Below, piece by piece: positions 63,836 through 64,000 of a stretch of 64,000 nucleotides of DNA (its first letter is position 1; every line of letters begins with the position of its first letter). This stretch comes from Yponomeuta sedellus (lineage: Eukaryota; Arthropoda; Insecta; Lepidoptera; Yponomeutidae). The translations under genes were made by a program, and so were the position numbers. The notes beneath the pieces were generated by a model that saw only the letters and a program-made list of their open reading frames with translations, did no database searches and had not been told where the DNA came from. The stretch spans positions 21,060,279-21,124,278 of the forward strand of contig OW203732.1 of NCBI GenBank assembly GCA_934045075.1, given 5' to 3'.

Positions 63836-64000
63836 AATTACTTTTCCTTTCCTTAATTCCAATGGTTTTTGAAAAGGCGGCAAGGGTGTTAGTATTATAT
63901 GGTATTATTAAGCCGTATGTGTGACGTCATTTGGCGGTTACGTCCTTTTAGAATAAGACGAAATTCAAATAGAAAATTATGAATGAAAATCATCGAATTT
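63836..64000. other. Unassigned sequence
   Basis: Nothing recognised. Confidence 0.35.

Overview
This window is repeat-rich animal DNA with no recognisable host gene. The mix of repeats (a BEL/Pao LTR retrotransposon, CR1/L2-like and RTE-like LINEs, tRNA-derived and 5S-rRNA-derived SINEs, short TIR elements, Helitron-like 3' ends) points to an insect, most likely a moth or butterfly. The species assignment is inference: no host exon is present to confirm it. Every coding region I can support belongs to a retrotransposon.

Layout. 0-17.7 kb: dispersed SINEs, a 1.34-kb TIR element packed with GGCC-core motifs (1696-3032), a MITE (7585-7914), truncated LINEs, hairpins and a 93-bp tandem repeat. 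17.7-24.2 kb: a very young BEL/Pao element with identical 165-bp LTRs and a 5-bp target duplication; its single long frame is broken once by an in-frame TAG before the integrase. 24.2-29.8 kb: mixed repeats. 29.77-34.02 kb: a 4.2-kb array of nearly identical 309-bp units, each with a tRNA-like domain, arranged as two head-to-tail arms in opposite orientation and flanked by one 13-bp target-site duplication. 34.4-40.2 kb: a CR1/L2-like LINE with an intact-looking ORF1 (PHD-like finger, coiled coil, FP25-like end) and a decayed ORF2, which is itself split by an 848-bp inverted multimer of the same 309-bp family with its own 13-bp duplication. 40-64 kb: more SINE, MITE and LINE remnants, two long microsatellites, an array of AACCGGTT palindromes, and more copies of the 309-bp family.

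The most interesting system is the 309-bp tRNA-like family (called TL309 here, my label). Thirteen loci are visible. Several show 8-13-bp target duplications, recurring end points, head-to-tail multimers, one copy slightly longer than a unit with the same sequence at both ends, and repeated snap-back inversions. Together these look like reverse transcription of a circular or tandem RNA, comparable in outline to retrozymes or to Penelope-type multimers, but I found no canonical hammerhead core. The mechanism is inference; the array structure and duplications are read directly from the sequence.

The elements interact by nesting: TL309 inside the CR1-like LINE, BEL inside an older inverted-repeat element, and TL309 joined directly to an RTE fragment. 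This gives a relative order of insertions. Coordinates of dispersed repeats are approximate (about +/-20 bp) unless target duplications or terminal repeats fix them.
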